From Flammulina velutipes (Eukaryota; Basidiomycota; Agaricomycetes; Agaricales; Physalacriaceae), in NCBI GenBank assembly GCA_011800155.1, contig CM022372.1:2232001-2296000 (forward strand): DNA of 64,000 bases. The letters are read 5' to 3'. Made by a program: the position numbers and the translations under genes. The notes beneath the pieces are model-generated. The model ran no database searches. It saw nothing but the letters and a program-made list of their open reading frames with translations, and was not told the origin of the DNA. Shown one piece after another: positions 11,746 through 24,053 of the stretch (positions within the stretch are counted from its first letter, which is position 1; the number at the start of each line of letters is the position of its first letter).

Positions 11746-11934
11746 GGGCAAATGATAGAATGAAAAAGAGTTGTAACGTTTAGTGGGAAGGAACACCATT
11801 TCCTGAGTACTGTATTACAATTGTAAAGATAGTTGCGCAAGGCGTCCTCCTTCCCGCCGAATGTATCGTGGGAACTTTTTGCAACTTGTCAATGAACCAC
11901 GACCATCACTGTCGACGATAACTCTGGCTCTACA

Positions 11935-14262
11935 ATGGTCTTGACGCCCTCGCAGAAGAATGTAATCGACCAGATTATGCAGGTAGTCATGTCCAAACAA
12001 TCCCGAGGACGACGCATCTTCGCGACAGAATTCCTCGAGCTCGTCAGTAAGGAGGACTATCCAGAGTATTACGACGTGCGTAGCTGAACTATGCTCGCGC
12101 ACAGCTACTAACCTAAGTACAGGCGATACCAAATCCGCGATGTCTCAATAAAATTCGACAAGATCTTCAAGCAGACGTGTACACAGACCCGTTAGACGCG
12201 TACAACGACATTGCTCTTGTCTTTTGGAACGCGCTGTACTACAACGAAGAGGGCAGTGCCATAGCGAAAGACGCGCAAGTCCTCAAGGTGCGCCCCCATC
12301 CCACCGTCTTTCCATACATGACGCGAAAATAGGAAAGGACCTACTCGACAACGAATGGCGGCGCCACAACGTCCTCCCCCATCCCAAAATGGCACCTCCT
12401 TCAAACTCGGCGCAGAAACTCAACCAGAGCGACGACGAAGCGCCATCCCGGTCCATCGCTCGTACTCCAGTCAGCGTTGACGTTGAAATAGACATCGAGG
12501 GCGGCGGGGACGACAGAGTCTTTCGCGATAAAGCCAGTGAAGAGCTTACAACGCGTTTGGACAACAGTTTGCCCAAGTGGCCAGGCTTTGGGGAGAATGG
12601 GTGGTGGAATGGCGAGGTAAGTTATGTGCCTCTCATTTCTATCAAAATTTGCCAACGTTTGCGACAGAACTCATCTCTCGACGTCTTAAACGCCATTAAA
12701 TCTCACAAAGACATCATGTATGCTATCTGCTTCCTTCTATGCCTGAATCTCATCTCTTTCCAGAGGAAACCTCTATGCACCCGTCCTTGACTCCATACCT
12801 GAACAGGAACACATTGATACCCTTCCCTTTACAACACCGCTATCTCTCAACTCTATCGAGACACGAGCCAATTCAGGCGAATACAAATCATTCAAAGAGT
12901 TCGACCACGACATATCTGCCCTCTTCATGAAAGCGCGCAGATGGTACGACATTGGTTCTGAATTCTATGGCCAGGTTGTCCTTCTCCAACGATTGTACCA
13001 AGCGCTCACATCGGACACTCCCCCATCTGGCCCACCATATGCGTCCTCAATTAACTTTGCCGCACTACCAGCTGGACCAGGCACTGCTCTTCCAGCTGGT
13101 AGCAATGGCGCAGGTGTCCCAGGAGTAGCGCACAACCGCATCCCAAGCAAGGATCGGACGTTCTTGGAGGTGATTCATTACAAAGGCTGGGACGTCAAAG
13201 TTGGAGATTGGCTGCACTTGGCTAATCCCAATGACCCTTGCAGGCCAATTGTGGGCCAAGTATGGAGATGTTGGACGAGTGTAGATGGGTTTGTGTGACA
13301 ATGCTCAGTGTCCAGCAGGTGCTAACGGAGCTTTTGAATAGAAAGAAGAAGGGCGTCACAGTCGTATGGTACTTTCGTCCTGAACAGGTAAACAATTACG
13401 CGTTCTAGACAACCTCAGCTGAGCCATTCAACAGACATTTCATACCGCCGACAGAAAGTTCTGGCAGAATGAGATCTTCAAGACTAGTACGCGCCAACCT
13501 CCGAGAGCTCCTATAGCCATCCTGACTTTTTTCAACAGACGAGTATGTCGAGCATCCGCTCGAGGACATTATCGAGAAGATCTTCGTTCAACCCACGAGC
13601 CAATATATTCGAGGTCGCCCTCGTGCTCCGCACTGGTACCCTGGCTTTCCCTTGTATCTCTGCGATGCGAAATATAGTCCTTCGGATCGAGCCTTTCAAG
13701 TGATTAAAAACTGGACTGCTTGTCTTCCGGAAGAAATCCGGCTGCGACACACCAAGGAGAGACTATACGAATTCGAGCGAACGATTTATGTCGCGCAGTA
13801 TGAAAGTCCGCTGCTCGGGAGGGGAAAGGGCAAGGCTAAGGACATGGGCAGGTTCCCTGGTGGGTTGATCCCTGCAGCGCTCGCTGGCCCGGGGATTCTG
13901 AGGCAGACGATGCCTATGAATCCGCAGGCCCAGATAAAGGCTGGGAATGTCAGCGGGACGATAGTCGCTAGCGTTGGGAATGCGTCGTCGCATGTGATCA
14001 AGTTGTCTCCTGACCTCAGTACGTTTCTGGTTTCTGTTGCGTAGGCTGATTGTTCGCTAATGGATGGTCTGCAGCGCGGCATTTCAATCGCCATCAGGAA
14101 ACGAACGAACTTTTGTGGTTCCCGGGGCCTCCGGCGTACGTTGCAGCGTCCGCTAAACCTAAGCATAGTCTGGCATATCTCCACTTTCTAGCTATGAAGC
14201 GAAAGCAGGAGGACAGTTGGGATGGACAGGAAGATGGGGCTAAGAAGGCGCGGAGAGAGTAG
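11935..14262 (+). CDS. RSC1: RSC chromatin-remodelling complex subunit RSC1/RSC2 homologue (bromodomains + BAH)
   Basis: Nuclear subunit of the RSC remodeller that recognises acetylated histones. The first bromodomain starts right after the ATG (QKNVIDQIMQVV, FLELVSKEDYPEYYDAIPNP, then VFWNALYYNEEGSAIAKDA). A linker and the second module follow (NSSLDVLNAIKSHKD, FKEFDHDISALFMKARRWY). The BAH domain runs from TFLEVIHYKGWDVKVGDWLHL through VGQVWRCWTSVDG, GVTVVWYFRPEQTFHTADRK and EYVEHPLEDIIEKIFVQ to PLYLCDAKYSPSDRAF. The C-terminus is basic (AMKRKQEDSWDGQEDGAKKA). Seven or more introns, mostly about 50 nt. One acceptor is inferred as ggaaag (about 12,340), because the nearer tag acceptor would shift into a stop. 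Yeast has RSC1 and RSC2; which one this matches cannot be told. Confidence 0.88.
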
Positions 14263-14529
14263 ATCGTTGGCTGTGCATGTAGTGTAAAAATAAGTTATGT
14301 GGGTTGTAATCGCACTCTCTGTTGCTTGATTTGACTTATGCGGTATGTAGGAGTAATTATGCGCCACATAACGTGGCTTCACATATGTTAAGCGACCGTT
14401 CGTTTTTAGGAATCGATGCGTATATATGTACAAGAAGACGCGTGCAATGTCGTAAGTTGTCAAACATATCGACCGACTTCATGTATTACATTCTTCCTCT
14501 CATGGACTACCTCTCATCCGAGCTCAATC

Positions 14530-15081
14530 AACCTTCGACATCATCCCCACACAGTGACCGAGGACGATGTGCATGACGGCTACTACATCCCCAAAGGTAG
14601 CATTGTCTTCGCCAACATCTGGTATGCCAAACTTGACTATATCTGTCAGTACGACCGGGTAACTAACATCATCTATGCTTAAAGGCAAATGGCGCATGAC
14701 CGCCATGCCAATGTCTATCCCCGTCCTTTTCCCTTCGATCCTGAACGGTTCATGGGCCTCAAGCCTCAACGAGACCCATCTTTGGCTTCGGCCGGCGGTA
14801 GGTTTTGCAATTATTCGAGGATATAAGTAACCCGAACGTCAACCTTTTCCCTGGTGGCGTCCTTGCTGACTCTTCGCTCTTCGTTACCATGGCTATGTGC
14901 TTGTAAGCTTTCGACATTTTACCTGCAACGAATGATATGGGAATCCGAGATTGATTCAAAGGCTGGCGTTGTTAGGTCAGTCATTTTTAACTGTGATTTC
15001 TTGTGGACAGAACTTGACGATCCCACTAGCGCTCCCCGACCACCTGCGGAACAGTCCAACCATCTTGTCCGCCAGCAGTAG
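14530..15081 (+). pseudogene. Cytochrome P450 C-terminal relic
   Basis: The plus strand encodes VTEDDVHDGYYIPKGSIVFA and, after an intron, QMAHDRHANVYPRPFPFDPE followed by RFMG, which is the K'-helix to PERF region of a P450. It then reads IFGFGRR, but a stop and scrambled frames replace the expected RxCPG haem loop. Frame-shifted remnants of the L helix follow (ADSSLFVTMAMCL). No upstream half with I helix or ExxR is present. It looks like the 3' end of a P450 close to the one at the left window edge. A TGCGCCACA site lies 170 nt upstream. Confidence 0.75.
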
Positions 15082-15246
15082 TATCTAGAGTTTTCCGTGT
15101 CATGTATAGGATCGCCGGATATCTTTGTGTTCGTCTCCTGCTGTTTACAGGTGATGATGATGATGATTACTGCCCTACACAAACGCTCGTACGTACTTCG
15201 GTACGGTGCGTATGTTACTATGTACAAGACGCATACAATACCATAC

Positions 15247-16931
15247 TCAGACATCCATCCTAGATTTGCCGTCATATAACGCTGGATCATCACCTGGATC
15301 GTTTCCATGGTCTGTGAAGACCTCAGTCTTGACAAAGATAGTTTGCATGGGGACATCGTCATCCGCATGGCTCTCCGTAGTCGGTCGAGCACCAATGGTC
15401 GGGTATTGCTGATGGAAGACAACATAATAGGCGTCGCAATTCAGTCGGGGGAACGTCCACTTGGATATCGCGCGACTTACCTGTGTATCCGGCCCCAACG
15501 ACACAGAGCCACTCATCAGGAGTTTAATGTCCGCACGGTCGAGCAGCGTAGCCATCAGCGTATTAGTATCTAGACAGTGACATCTGTCAGCGCATTCCTC
15601 TAATACGCCAAACATTGGAAGAAGAAATCTCACAAACCCGTCCCAGAGGATCAGCGAAGAACGCCGCAAAATTCGTCGTTTCGCCAAATCGAAAGCTGAG
15701 CAACGCGCCCATGTTGAAGAGGGCGGAGAGTAAGTCGGTGCTGACCGCGGCTTTCATCAACTGGGCAGCGGGAAAAGAAGCTTTTAGACAGGATAATAGG
15801 AGTAGGAACATTTTGAGAACACACCCGAACTAGAAGTGTGTCCGTTCGTTTGATCCCCGTTCGCGAGGCCCTCAGTCTCCATATCAACAAGCCTGTCAAT
15901 GTTATGAGAATGCCGCTCTGAGGTTGAACACCACAGGCACTGACCGGCGAGGATCAAATCCAGAGAGAAGGACATTGAGAACCATGCCGTGACCTGCGGT
16001 ATGAGGACGACTTGGTCTGCTAGTCTATCATAATCAATGGGTTGAGCTCCTTGACTATGACCGGAGAAAGAGGGAACGAGACTTACATGGGAAGTGACCA
16101 TGCCTGTATAGCAGCCATCATCCCTACCCCAAAAGATGCCAGTGTCAATACGATCAAGCCAGCAGATATGTACATATTCCGCCTCAAACTGTGGATTCTG
16201 GGCGAGGCATGAGCACTCGAGGAAGGTCATCGGAGGGGGAGAAACTTACCTTCTAATTAGGAAGATGTGTGTCATGAGTGCGATGACTGCACATGTGGTT
16301 GGCGTGAGCTGGTAAGGCCACAGCGCGTCTGGAGCTGAGTAAGACAACGGTACAACAGATGTGAATGAAGCTGAACGTACAACCCAATGCCTCGAGATTT
16401 CCGAAGTTGGTGACGCTAGGATTGAATACTGAATAATGAAAGGCTCCTAAGTGAAAAGGTAGGCATACCAATACCAGTACGCCATGTATATTATCCTGAG
16501 ACGAAATGCCGTATTGAGACAGACGAAGTACATGAAGTGGAAACCAATGCTCACGAAATTGAATGGACAGTGTCGACTGTGAACATGGTGAGGACGAACA
16601 TCCTGGACAAAGGTTGGAATCTGGGCCTACACAAGCGAATAGAGAACGTACCTCAACCAAAGGGGATCGTTGAATTCTGCATATGTTAAGCGCGCCAACT
16701 AACATCGCCGAATGGCAGACTCAACTGATGATATGATATCTCACAAACTGATATGTGACCAGCCCAAATAGATATGTGTTGACTATCCAATCGTAAGACT
16801 GGGTTCGAAGCACTAAACGACCGAACGCACAGAAGATAGCGATGAGCAGGACGCCTAACAGGGCAATTAGCACACAAGCAACAGACTTGAAGGCGACACG
16901 CACCCAAAGTCATGTCCAACTGAGACGCCAT
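15247..16931 (-). CDS. DUF6534-type multi-pass membrane protein
   Basis: Basidiomycete integral membrane family without known function, about seven helices. Starts MASQLDMTLG; an intron of about 50 nt leads to VLLIAIFCAFGRLVLRTQSY. Later exons give AEFNDPLWLR, FVLTMFTVDTVHSI, VTNFGNLEALG, DALWPYQLTPTTCAVIALMT, ISAGLIVLTLASFGVGMMAA and VTAWFSMSFSLDLILAG. The family's C-terminal signature follows: TDLLSALFNMGALLSFRFGE, then NTLMATLLDRADIK (equivalent to NSLLATLNAR). The hydrophilic tail ends near ALYDGKSRMDV. The many small exons match the other family member at 2.2-4.1 kb, which differs in sequence, so this is an old paralogue pair. Confidence 0.82.
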
Positions 16932-17292
16932 AACAGCAACTAGAGAATAGCTTTACATACACTTCGCACAGATAGACACAGACAGAAGGGAACCTAGAAA
17001 ATTGAGCGCCAATCTTTATATCATTTTATGTAGCCTGATCTCTTGTCAAGTTGCCGACTTCACGTCCTCCAGCGACCCTAGGAAATGAAGCAAATAAATC
17101 AATTCAAGGTTTGAATGTCGGCGGTCATGTTGCAAGATCAAAGAGCCGTTGAACCGAGATATGGGATATGCCGAGCAGAGGTACACATCGCGTCGTCGTC
17201 GTCCCTCCAACGTCTCTTCAAGTTCCCCACCTAGATCATAGAAAGTCAGATCGGATTCACGAAGAACGTAATCATCCCCACGTATACATACC
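16932..17292. other. Divergent promoter region (DUF6534 / SDR)
   Basis: Divergent upstream sequence. On the minus strand TATAAAG (17014-17020) sits about 80 nt before the DUF6534 start. No gene seen. Confidence 0.4.
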
Positions 17293-18832
17293 AATGTCAA
17301 CATCTCCCAAGACCGTCTTCCTCCTGGGCGCCTCAGGATTCATAGGAGCACACACCCTCCAGCAGCTCGCTAAAGACTTGCCCCTCTCCCCTGTCATTGC
17401 ACTCGTACGCGATGTCACCCAAGCAAAGTCGGAAGCACTCAAGGCACTCCATCCCAACGTGCAAATAATCCAAGGCGACCTCAACGACATATCCTTGATC
17501 AAGGAATGGGCGTCTGAATGCCCAATTGTCGTGAACGTCGCGAGTTCCGACCATCCAGCCAGCGCCTTCGGTGCGTATCCCCACCAATACGGTGGCCTTC
17601 CCGCTAACCAGATAAACTCGCACCCATAGCAACACTAGAAGGCCTCACACTCAACGCTGCCAAAAACCCCACCGATCCCCCAATCTACATACACATGTCC
17701 GGCATCGCCGTCACCTCCGACAACACACGCGGAGAACCAGTTCCCGCCTCTTCCCTCCAAGTGTGGTCTGACCTTGAGTTCCATCCATCGAAGGTCCCAC
17801 GTACGAACGTGCACATGGATTTGGATCTCGCGGTCTGCGAAGCTGGGGAACGGACGGAGGACCGCATCCGAACTGCAATCGTCTATCCAGGTTGGGTGTA
17901 TGGTCGAGGAATCGGTGAGCCCTCGCCGGCATCTTCACGGTGTGAGTGGAATGTTAACGAATCGTGAATCATGATCAAGGTCCTCAGCAAACGACGTTTG
18001 GTTTAAGGATCTTCCAGAACCTCTTCCCATCTGTTGGGCACGCAGGAACATGGGGTCCTGGAGCGAACCAGTTGACTTCTGTGCACGTTGAGGATGTCGC
18101 AACGGCTATTACTGCGATCTTGAAGGGACTACTCGATGGAAAGGCTGACGAAGGGAAGGATGGATATTGTGCGTATAACATCCTCGTCGAAGTCAAAGTT
18201 GTTGCTGACTGTGTCGCTCACTAGATTTCATCGTTTCCGAGCAACCGTTCTTTACGATGCACAACTTTATGGCTGCGTTTGGAGATGTCTGTGTCTTTGC
18301 CTGTCATTCTTCGAGGCGGAAGCTGACCCATGTCCGCAGGACTTGTTTAAGCGAGGCAAGGTCAAAGAACCTGGATCGAAGCCATTCCCACCAGCCGTCA
18401 CAGACCAAATGGGAGAGTGTAAGCACCGTTCGCTATCATCCTGAACACGATAGTGACGATGCACAAGTGGTCTGGAGTTCCCTTGGAGGCAACCAGCTCG
18501 GCAAAGCCGAGCGCCTGCGCAAGCTGGGCTGGGAACCTGTTGTGTCCCGAAAACTCTCCTTATTTGAAAGCTTGCCGAAAGAGCTGGATATCGCATTCCA
18601 AGCAACGCATGCGTCGGAAACATCGTCGGGAGAGACAAAAGCGCAGGGCGAGGAGGTCTTATCCTCCATTTTAGAGGGGAAATTGAGGAGGTACGTCGAG
18701 TCGGAGGCTGACTTGGCCTATCTAACACTATGTCCAGCGCTGATAGCAAGAATGCCCATGATTAGTGTCACTAGAAGAATAGAGTTTGCTTGTACAACTT
18801 ACCTTCATCATAGACTGGTTGAGTGGATGTAG
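17293..18832 (+). CDS. Atypical/extended SDR (NAD(P)-binding epimerase-like), tandem copy 1
   Basis: Rossmann-fold oxidoreductase of the NAD-dependent epimerase/NmrA-like class. N-terminal nucleotide motif KTVFLLGASGFIGAHTLQQL (GxxGFIG). Later blocks are VQIIQGDLNDISLIKEW, CPIVVNVASSDHPASAF, RTAIVYPGWVYG, GAGANQ-like GPGANQLTSVHVEDVATAIT and QPFFTMHNFMAAFGD. Exons: 17293-17570, 17630-17914, 17980-18168, 18225-18286, 18340-about 18417, and a last exon from about 18470. I see no clear YxxxK catalytic pair. The downstream copy ends soon after its SPGERKT-like tail. Here the equivalent stop is gone, and the frame runs on with unrelated residues to a stop at 18830-18832. Confidence 0.78.
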
Positions 18833-19170
18833 CCATCTTAGCCCTGGACATCCATGGATGCTTGAACAGTTGGCGAAGTTGCACTTCTTGGCCTTCCACA
18901 ACCCTAAGAAATGGAAGGAAGAAATCAATTGAAGCAAAGGGTGCAACACATGGACAGAATGATTATCAAGAACCAGCCATTGAACCGTGATATGAGCAGA
19001 GGTGCACAGGTTATGCACACACCACGACGTCGATCTTCCAGGATTTTTTCAATTTATTGAGTTCGTTCCCCAGCTTCGGAAAGTGGCGTTTCTCTAATCC
19101 CCGCCTTGATCTAAAGCAAAAAAAAGATCAGATCAGACGAGAACATAATTATCCCTGCATAGACATACCG
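18833..19170. other. Spacer between the tandem SDR genes
   Basis: It partly repeats the 5' flank of SDR copy 1. Just before each ATG both copies carry a matching stretch (gatcagatcagacgagaaca-like and catagacataccg-like), so the duplication unit includes promoter sequence. Confidence 0.45.
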
Positions 19171-20498
19171 ATGTCAACATCCCCCAAGAACATCTTCCTC
19201 CTGGGCGCCTCAGGCTTCATAGGAGCGCATACTCTCCAGCAGCTCGCTAAAGACTTGCCGCTCTTCCCTGTCATCGCACTCGTACGCGATGTCACCCAAG
19301 CAAAGTCGGAAGCACTCAAGGCACTCCATCCTAACGTGCAAATCATTGAAGGAGACTTGAACGACACATCCTTGATTAAGGAATGGGCGTCTAAATGCCC
19401 GATCGTGGTGAACGTCGCGAGTTCCGACCATCCAGCCAGTGCTTTCGGTGTGTATACTCCCACGACAACGACTGTGTGGTCGCTAACTAGATGGACCCAC
19501 AGCAACACTGCAAGGCCTCACGCTCAACGCTACCCAAAACCCCTCCGATCCACCGGTTTACATCCACACATCCGGCATGGGTGTTACCTCCGACAATGCA
19601 CGCGGAGAGCCACTCCCCGCATCCTCGCTCAAAGTGTGGTCCGATCTCGAGTTCCACCCATCGAAGGTCCCACGCACGAATGTACACATGAATTTGGATC
19701 TCGCCATCTGTGAAGCTGGCGAGCGGAAGGAAGACCGCATTCGCACTGCGATCGTCTATCCAGGTTGGGTGTATGGCCCAGGAATCGGTGAGCCCCGTCA
19801 GATTCAGAGGTGGAACGGTGACCGAGTAGGTATGCTGAAGGTCCTCAACGAACGACGTTTGGCGTCAGGATTTTCCGGAACCTCTTCCCATCCGCTGGAC
19901 ACGCAGGAACATGGGGTCCCGGGGCGAACAAAATGACTTCTGTGCACGTTGAGGACGTCGCGACGGCCAGTACTGCAATCTTGAAAGGCATGCTGGAGGG
20001 AAAGGCTGACGAGGGGAAGGACGGGTATTGTGTGTTTATTTGATATCCTCGTCGTACTATCACCGTTAACGCATCTGTCAGATTTTGTCCTCTCCGAACA
20101 GCCGTTTTTCACGATGCATGATTTTACGGCTGCGTTTGGAGATGTGCGTATCTCCTTTTCCGAGGCGTAGGCTGACCACGTCTGCAGGAGATGTACAAGA
20201 GAGGAGAGGTCAAAGAACCTGGATCGAAGCCGTTTCCACCAGCCATTACGGACCAGATGGGAGACTGTAAGCAATGTTTGCTATGGTATTGAGTGTGTCC
20301 AGTACTGAAAACGCGCAAGTGGGATGGTGCTCCCTTGGAGGAAACCAGCTCGGCAAATCTGAGCGTCTGCGCAAGTTAGGCTGGGAGCCTGTCGCGTCTC
20401 GGAAAGTGTCTGTCTTTGAGAGCATGCCAGAGGAGCTGGACGTCGCGTTCCAGGCGGCGCCGGTGCTAGAAACATCGCCAGGAGAGAGAAAGACGTAG
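19171..20498 (+). CDS. Atypical/extended SDR, tandem copy 2
   Basis: Close duplicate of the upstream SDR. The nucleotide motif is KNIFLLGASGFIGAHTLQQL and the remaining blocks differ by a few residues (VQIIEGDLNDTSLIKEW, GPGANKMTSVHVEDVATAST, QPFFTMHDFTAAFGD, SLGGNQLGKSERLRKLGWEP). The protein ends at APVLETSPGERKT. Introns fall at the same sites as in copy 1. Its 3' two-thirds belong to the left arm of the inverted segmental duplication, and a broken third copy lies at 38.5-39.2 kb. Enzymatic substrate unknown. Confidence 0.8.
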
Positions 20499-20668
20499 AT
20501 GCTGGAATAAGATGTTAGTATGTATGTAGCGCAGTGTAGGAACACGCACCTAGATAGCTAACGACTGTAGCATTTCCGATATTCTCGACGCTGGCTGGAC
20601 GATTACTGTGCCAGGCTATGCTTTAGTTATTGAGTAAATGCCCTTCATTGTATGAGCAACAAATAAGG

Positions 20669-20716
20669 TGATGGTGGTAAGAAGCCAAGCTGCATCTTGC
20701 CGTCTTACCACCATCA
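20669..20716 (+). repeat. Palindromic element upstream of DUF6535 copy 1
   Basis: Perfect 14-bp arms TGATGGTGGTAAGA (20669-20682) and TCTTACCACCATCA (20703-20716) around a 20-nt loop containing GCCAAGCTGCATCTTGC. It ends 5 nt before the ATG of the DUF6535 gene. Related elements lie at 38284-38338 and 32906-32950. Confidence 0.85.
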
Positions 20717-20721
20717 TCTCG

Positions 20722-23544
20722 ATGGCGGACACTTCTCCTCCTCGTCGCCGGTCTGCCAGCGTCGCATCCAATCGTTCACGGTCGTCTCGTCTCGCTAGTC
20801 ATCGCCTATCTGCGCGGTCTCGTCGCTCTCGTTCACCATCTCCAAACGACGCCAGCCCTTCCCGTGGACGTCAAATTCAGAAAGAATGGATAAAAGAGGG
20901 TCTTGCTCAACGGAAATCCACTGCTGAGGCTTCGCCAAAGCGAGATCCGTTCCCCCCAAAATTCTTTGGAATGCAGCAGCAAGAGCGCCCGATTCACGTC
21001 GGTTAGTTTGCGTCGTCTTTCGAGGACACGATAGCACTCAACGTGGACCAGGCAACTTTGACTTTGAACAAAAGTACCCAGAGGACGCTCGATATCAAGA
21101 GCTAGGTCCCAATGCTCGTGTCTGGAGGGTCTACCAGGATGAAGCCGAGGTGTTCGATGCAGACATGGTTGGCGAGGCGAGGGACAGCCTGGATGTACTC
21201 CTCGTATTCGTGCGTATCATGGTCTATCAACGAATCTGTCCCTGACGACTACCAGGCTGGTCTGTTTTCTGCGGTCCTCACTACATTCGTCGCTCAGACA
21301 TCCCAGTCATTGACCACCGACTTTGCATCCATTTCCACCTCGGCTCTCATCGAAATCGCGCTTGTTTTGCGCGCTCAGACAGACGGTTCATCGCTCGATT
21401 CCATTCCTACCACTGTCCCAACATCATCCCCTTCTGGTCTGGACGTATGGGTCAACGGCCTTTGGTTCGTCAGCCTCACACTCAGTCTCGGCGCAGCTCT
21501 TCTTGCAGTCCTCGTCAAGCAATGGCTTCGACAGTACATGTCGAGGATATCCGGGACAGTACGAGATCGCAGCCACATCCGACAATACCGCTTCGAAGGA
21601 ATCCAGAGATGGCACGTCCTCACATTCGTCGCTGTTATGCCCATCATCCTCCACGTCGCGGTCGGCTTGTTCCTCGCTGGGCTAGTCCTATTCCTCGTCC
21701 CCCTGCGTCCAGTCATTGCCGGTCTGGTTGGAGCTATCACCATGATTATCTATGCCACATATATTATCACCAATGTTCTACCTCTCTTCCGCGTCCAATG
21801 TCCGTACCGCACACCCTTCTCCGATGTTCTTCATGCCATCCGGCATGGAATCCGTTCCCTCTTCAAACCACAGGGATTCATCATTACCCTCCGAGATGCT
21901 GAACGCCTCGCTGTCACTTCCATCAACATCACCGAAGACGCTTGCCTCGGCGCACTAGAATGGCTTCTAAGTATCACAACCAACCCTCCGACACAGAACA
22001 TTGTACTGCAATCCCTAGGCGCCTTTTCACCAGCAATGACGGAAAGGCTACAACGCAGTCCTACAAATTTCGTGATCCCGGGAGAACTGGTGGATGAATG
22101 TCTGACGTCGGATGGAAAATTGTCATTTGCCGTGATTCCTGGTTCGGAGGCGAGAATAGAACGCGTCCTTCGATCATGCCTGCACCTACCCTCCTCCCGC
22201 CGCAGCGCGTATCGTCTCATCTCGGGCGTGACTGATCCCGCCCTCCAGGCGGTGATGATTCTCAATAATCTGCCCGTCGCCCGGATGGGATATCAGCTCT
22301 GGACGTCGAGTTTACCATTTTTGGAGCATACGATCCTCATGCATCCCGAGGGTGTTTCTGTTCTGCCTCGTCTTATATGGGACGCCCTCGTTCGAGCCAC
22401 GATACACGATATAGTCTCCTTGAGGGACGACCTACCCCTCTTCAATCCAGAGTTCCGCCTCAAACTGTGCAAGATCGTATACCAGACTTTCAACACTCCA
22501 CTGCCTCTCACAATGGAATCTGAGAACCTTCTTCCCATTGGATATGCCCTCGATGACCTCCTCCCTCATATCTTATGGCCACATATGGAGGTCAGCTATC
22601 CTACTGCACATCGCCTGGAGGTCATGTTGACGGTATCCGACTATCTCTCCAGCATTGATAATCCCTTGGACACTAGCCTGCGGATGGTTTCGGCGACGTG
22701 GCAGGCTTTGGAGAATTTGGATCTCGATAACGTGGAGCACCGTCGTCTTCTGCGAAGGAAAACAAAAGAGCTCCTCCTCGGCTCATCTTTCCTCAATCCC
22801 CACAAATGGAAGGGTGTTCCCCGTCGCGAACGACAACACCTACCGCGCTGTTGGCTTGCCATCTTGCGTGTTTACCACAAAGTTGGTGTTTTTGATACAG
22901 AGCTCCCCTACCAATCGATTATCTCCAGGACAACACTCCGCTCCGTCGTCGAGCTAGCACGTTCGATATCCCCAGACATGTCCACTGAAATAGTCGATAA
23001 ACTTTGGATCTTCGCATTGGAATGTGATCATCCACAGGGGTTTCAGGCGGTTCTCGAAGATAACATTCTCGGTAGCCTTCCCCTCCCGGATGCCTGGACT
23101 ACCACAACAAAGCGGGTGGCCACTTTTATTTCTGGTCTTGTGCGCCTCTTGGATGTTGACCTCTGGACCCCTTACGTTGAGTATGTGATGGAGCCAGAGC
23201 ACTTGTTCCATGCATGCTTGATGCTCGCTGCTGCCCCGTACTCCGACCAACTTCGGGACCTCATTCAACTCAGTCCGCAGAATACGTCGTGGGTGTATGC
23301 CCGGCAGCGTCTTCGCGCTTATCTGGATGAGCATCCGTCGGAAAGGTATGCCGCCCAAGAAGCGCTTCCTCGGCCTATACAATTGTCTATACTTCCCGTA
23401 CCGATGGACGATCATCTCCAGTTTCTACGTGATTTGGAGCGTGTTTACAGGGGGATAGAAGATCACTTTAGAGCGGTCCGTTCCATAGTGGTTGCCCGGT
23501 CGCACTCATTGACCTTCCTTCTAGGAACATCCAGTGGTGCCTGA
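20722..23544 (+). CDS. DUF6535-domain membrane protein, copy 1
   Basis: Large basidiomycete-specific family, function unknown. Exons 20722-21001, 21052-21209 and 21256-23544 sum to 2,727 nt, 908 residues. The N-terminus is rich in Ser/Arg (SPPRRRSASVASNRSRSSRL). The domain core reads YPEDARYQELGPNARVWRVY, then DMVGEARDSLDVLLVF and AGLFSAVLTTFVAQTSQSL. Four hydrophobic segments follow (WFVSLTLSLGAALLAVLVKQ, FVAVMPIILHVAVGLFLAGL and two after), separated by the conserved QYRFEGIQRWHV. The remaining 600 residues are helical without a domain I can name. Introns 1 and 2 are 50 and 46 nt. A nearly identical copy lies in inverted orientation at 35.4-38.3 kb. Confidence 0.85.
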
Positions 23545-24053
23545 TACTCGCACAATGACAATGTCCCGACACGTCAAGATGTTTTTGCGACGTACATTTT
23601 TCCGAGACAAGCCAGATGGATCGCCTGGTGATCAGGTTTGAGAAGATAGCTGTTAGTTGTCACGAACAACACATATCGTGTGTATTAGCTGATATGCTTC
23701 GTATAGCTATGTTATTTGCACAGCATGTTGATCTTCGTCTTTTTTTTGGAGCTGTTGAGTACCATACTCCGATATTCAGAGACATTGAATGACCCCAAAG
23801 CCGAGAAGATTCTTGTCGACTTGGGTTTCGTGGGTGGGCATTCCGTCACTCTGCACAGAAAAAGGTACACGACACTGTCTGTCGTGTTGCCTCTTCACGA
23901 CCTGAGGCCGCGCCGTCGCCAGTTTGCGCTGACAATACTATTATCCCGATAGCAAGTTTTTTCGGTATCCTAAGGAGAGGACCAAAGGATATAAGCGCTC
24001 TTGACGATACACTATATCAACTATTTGACCTGGCTGGCCCCGGTGGTATCTTG
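23545..24053. other. Intergenic, end of duplication arm
   Basis: Homology with the right arm fades near 23642. The rest holds short frames without features. A partly open stretch (about 23960-24053) runs in frame into the next gene, so that gene may start further upstream. Confidence 0.4.

Larger units (their letters stand above)
19336..23642 (+). repeat. Left arm of inverted segmental duplication
   Basis: Matches 35367-39218 in reverse complement. The arm holds the 3' part of SDR copy 2, a palindromic element and a whole DUF6535 gene. Homology starts near the VQIIEG codons of the SDR and fades about 100 nt past the DUF6535 stop. Over the DUF6535 gene the copies look about 95% identical by eye. 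The right arm has lost about 500-600 nt of SDR sequence. Confidence 0.88.

Noticed and set aside
12300..12346. Splice acceptor aaaatag in the RSC1 gene
   Set aside because: It leads to a stop about 60 codons later. The acceptor ggaaag a few bases downstream keeps the long conserved frame.
21112..21255. Long reading frame beginning MLVSGGSTRM as the start of the DUF6535 protein
   Set aside because: It crosses exon 2 in the wrong frame and reads through intron 2. The spliced model starting at 20722 restores the conserved YPEDARYQELGPNARVWRVY block in both copies.
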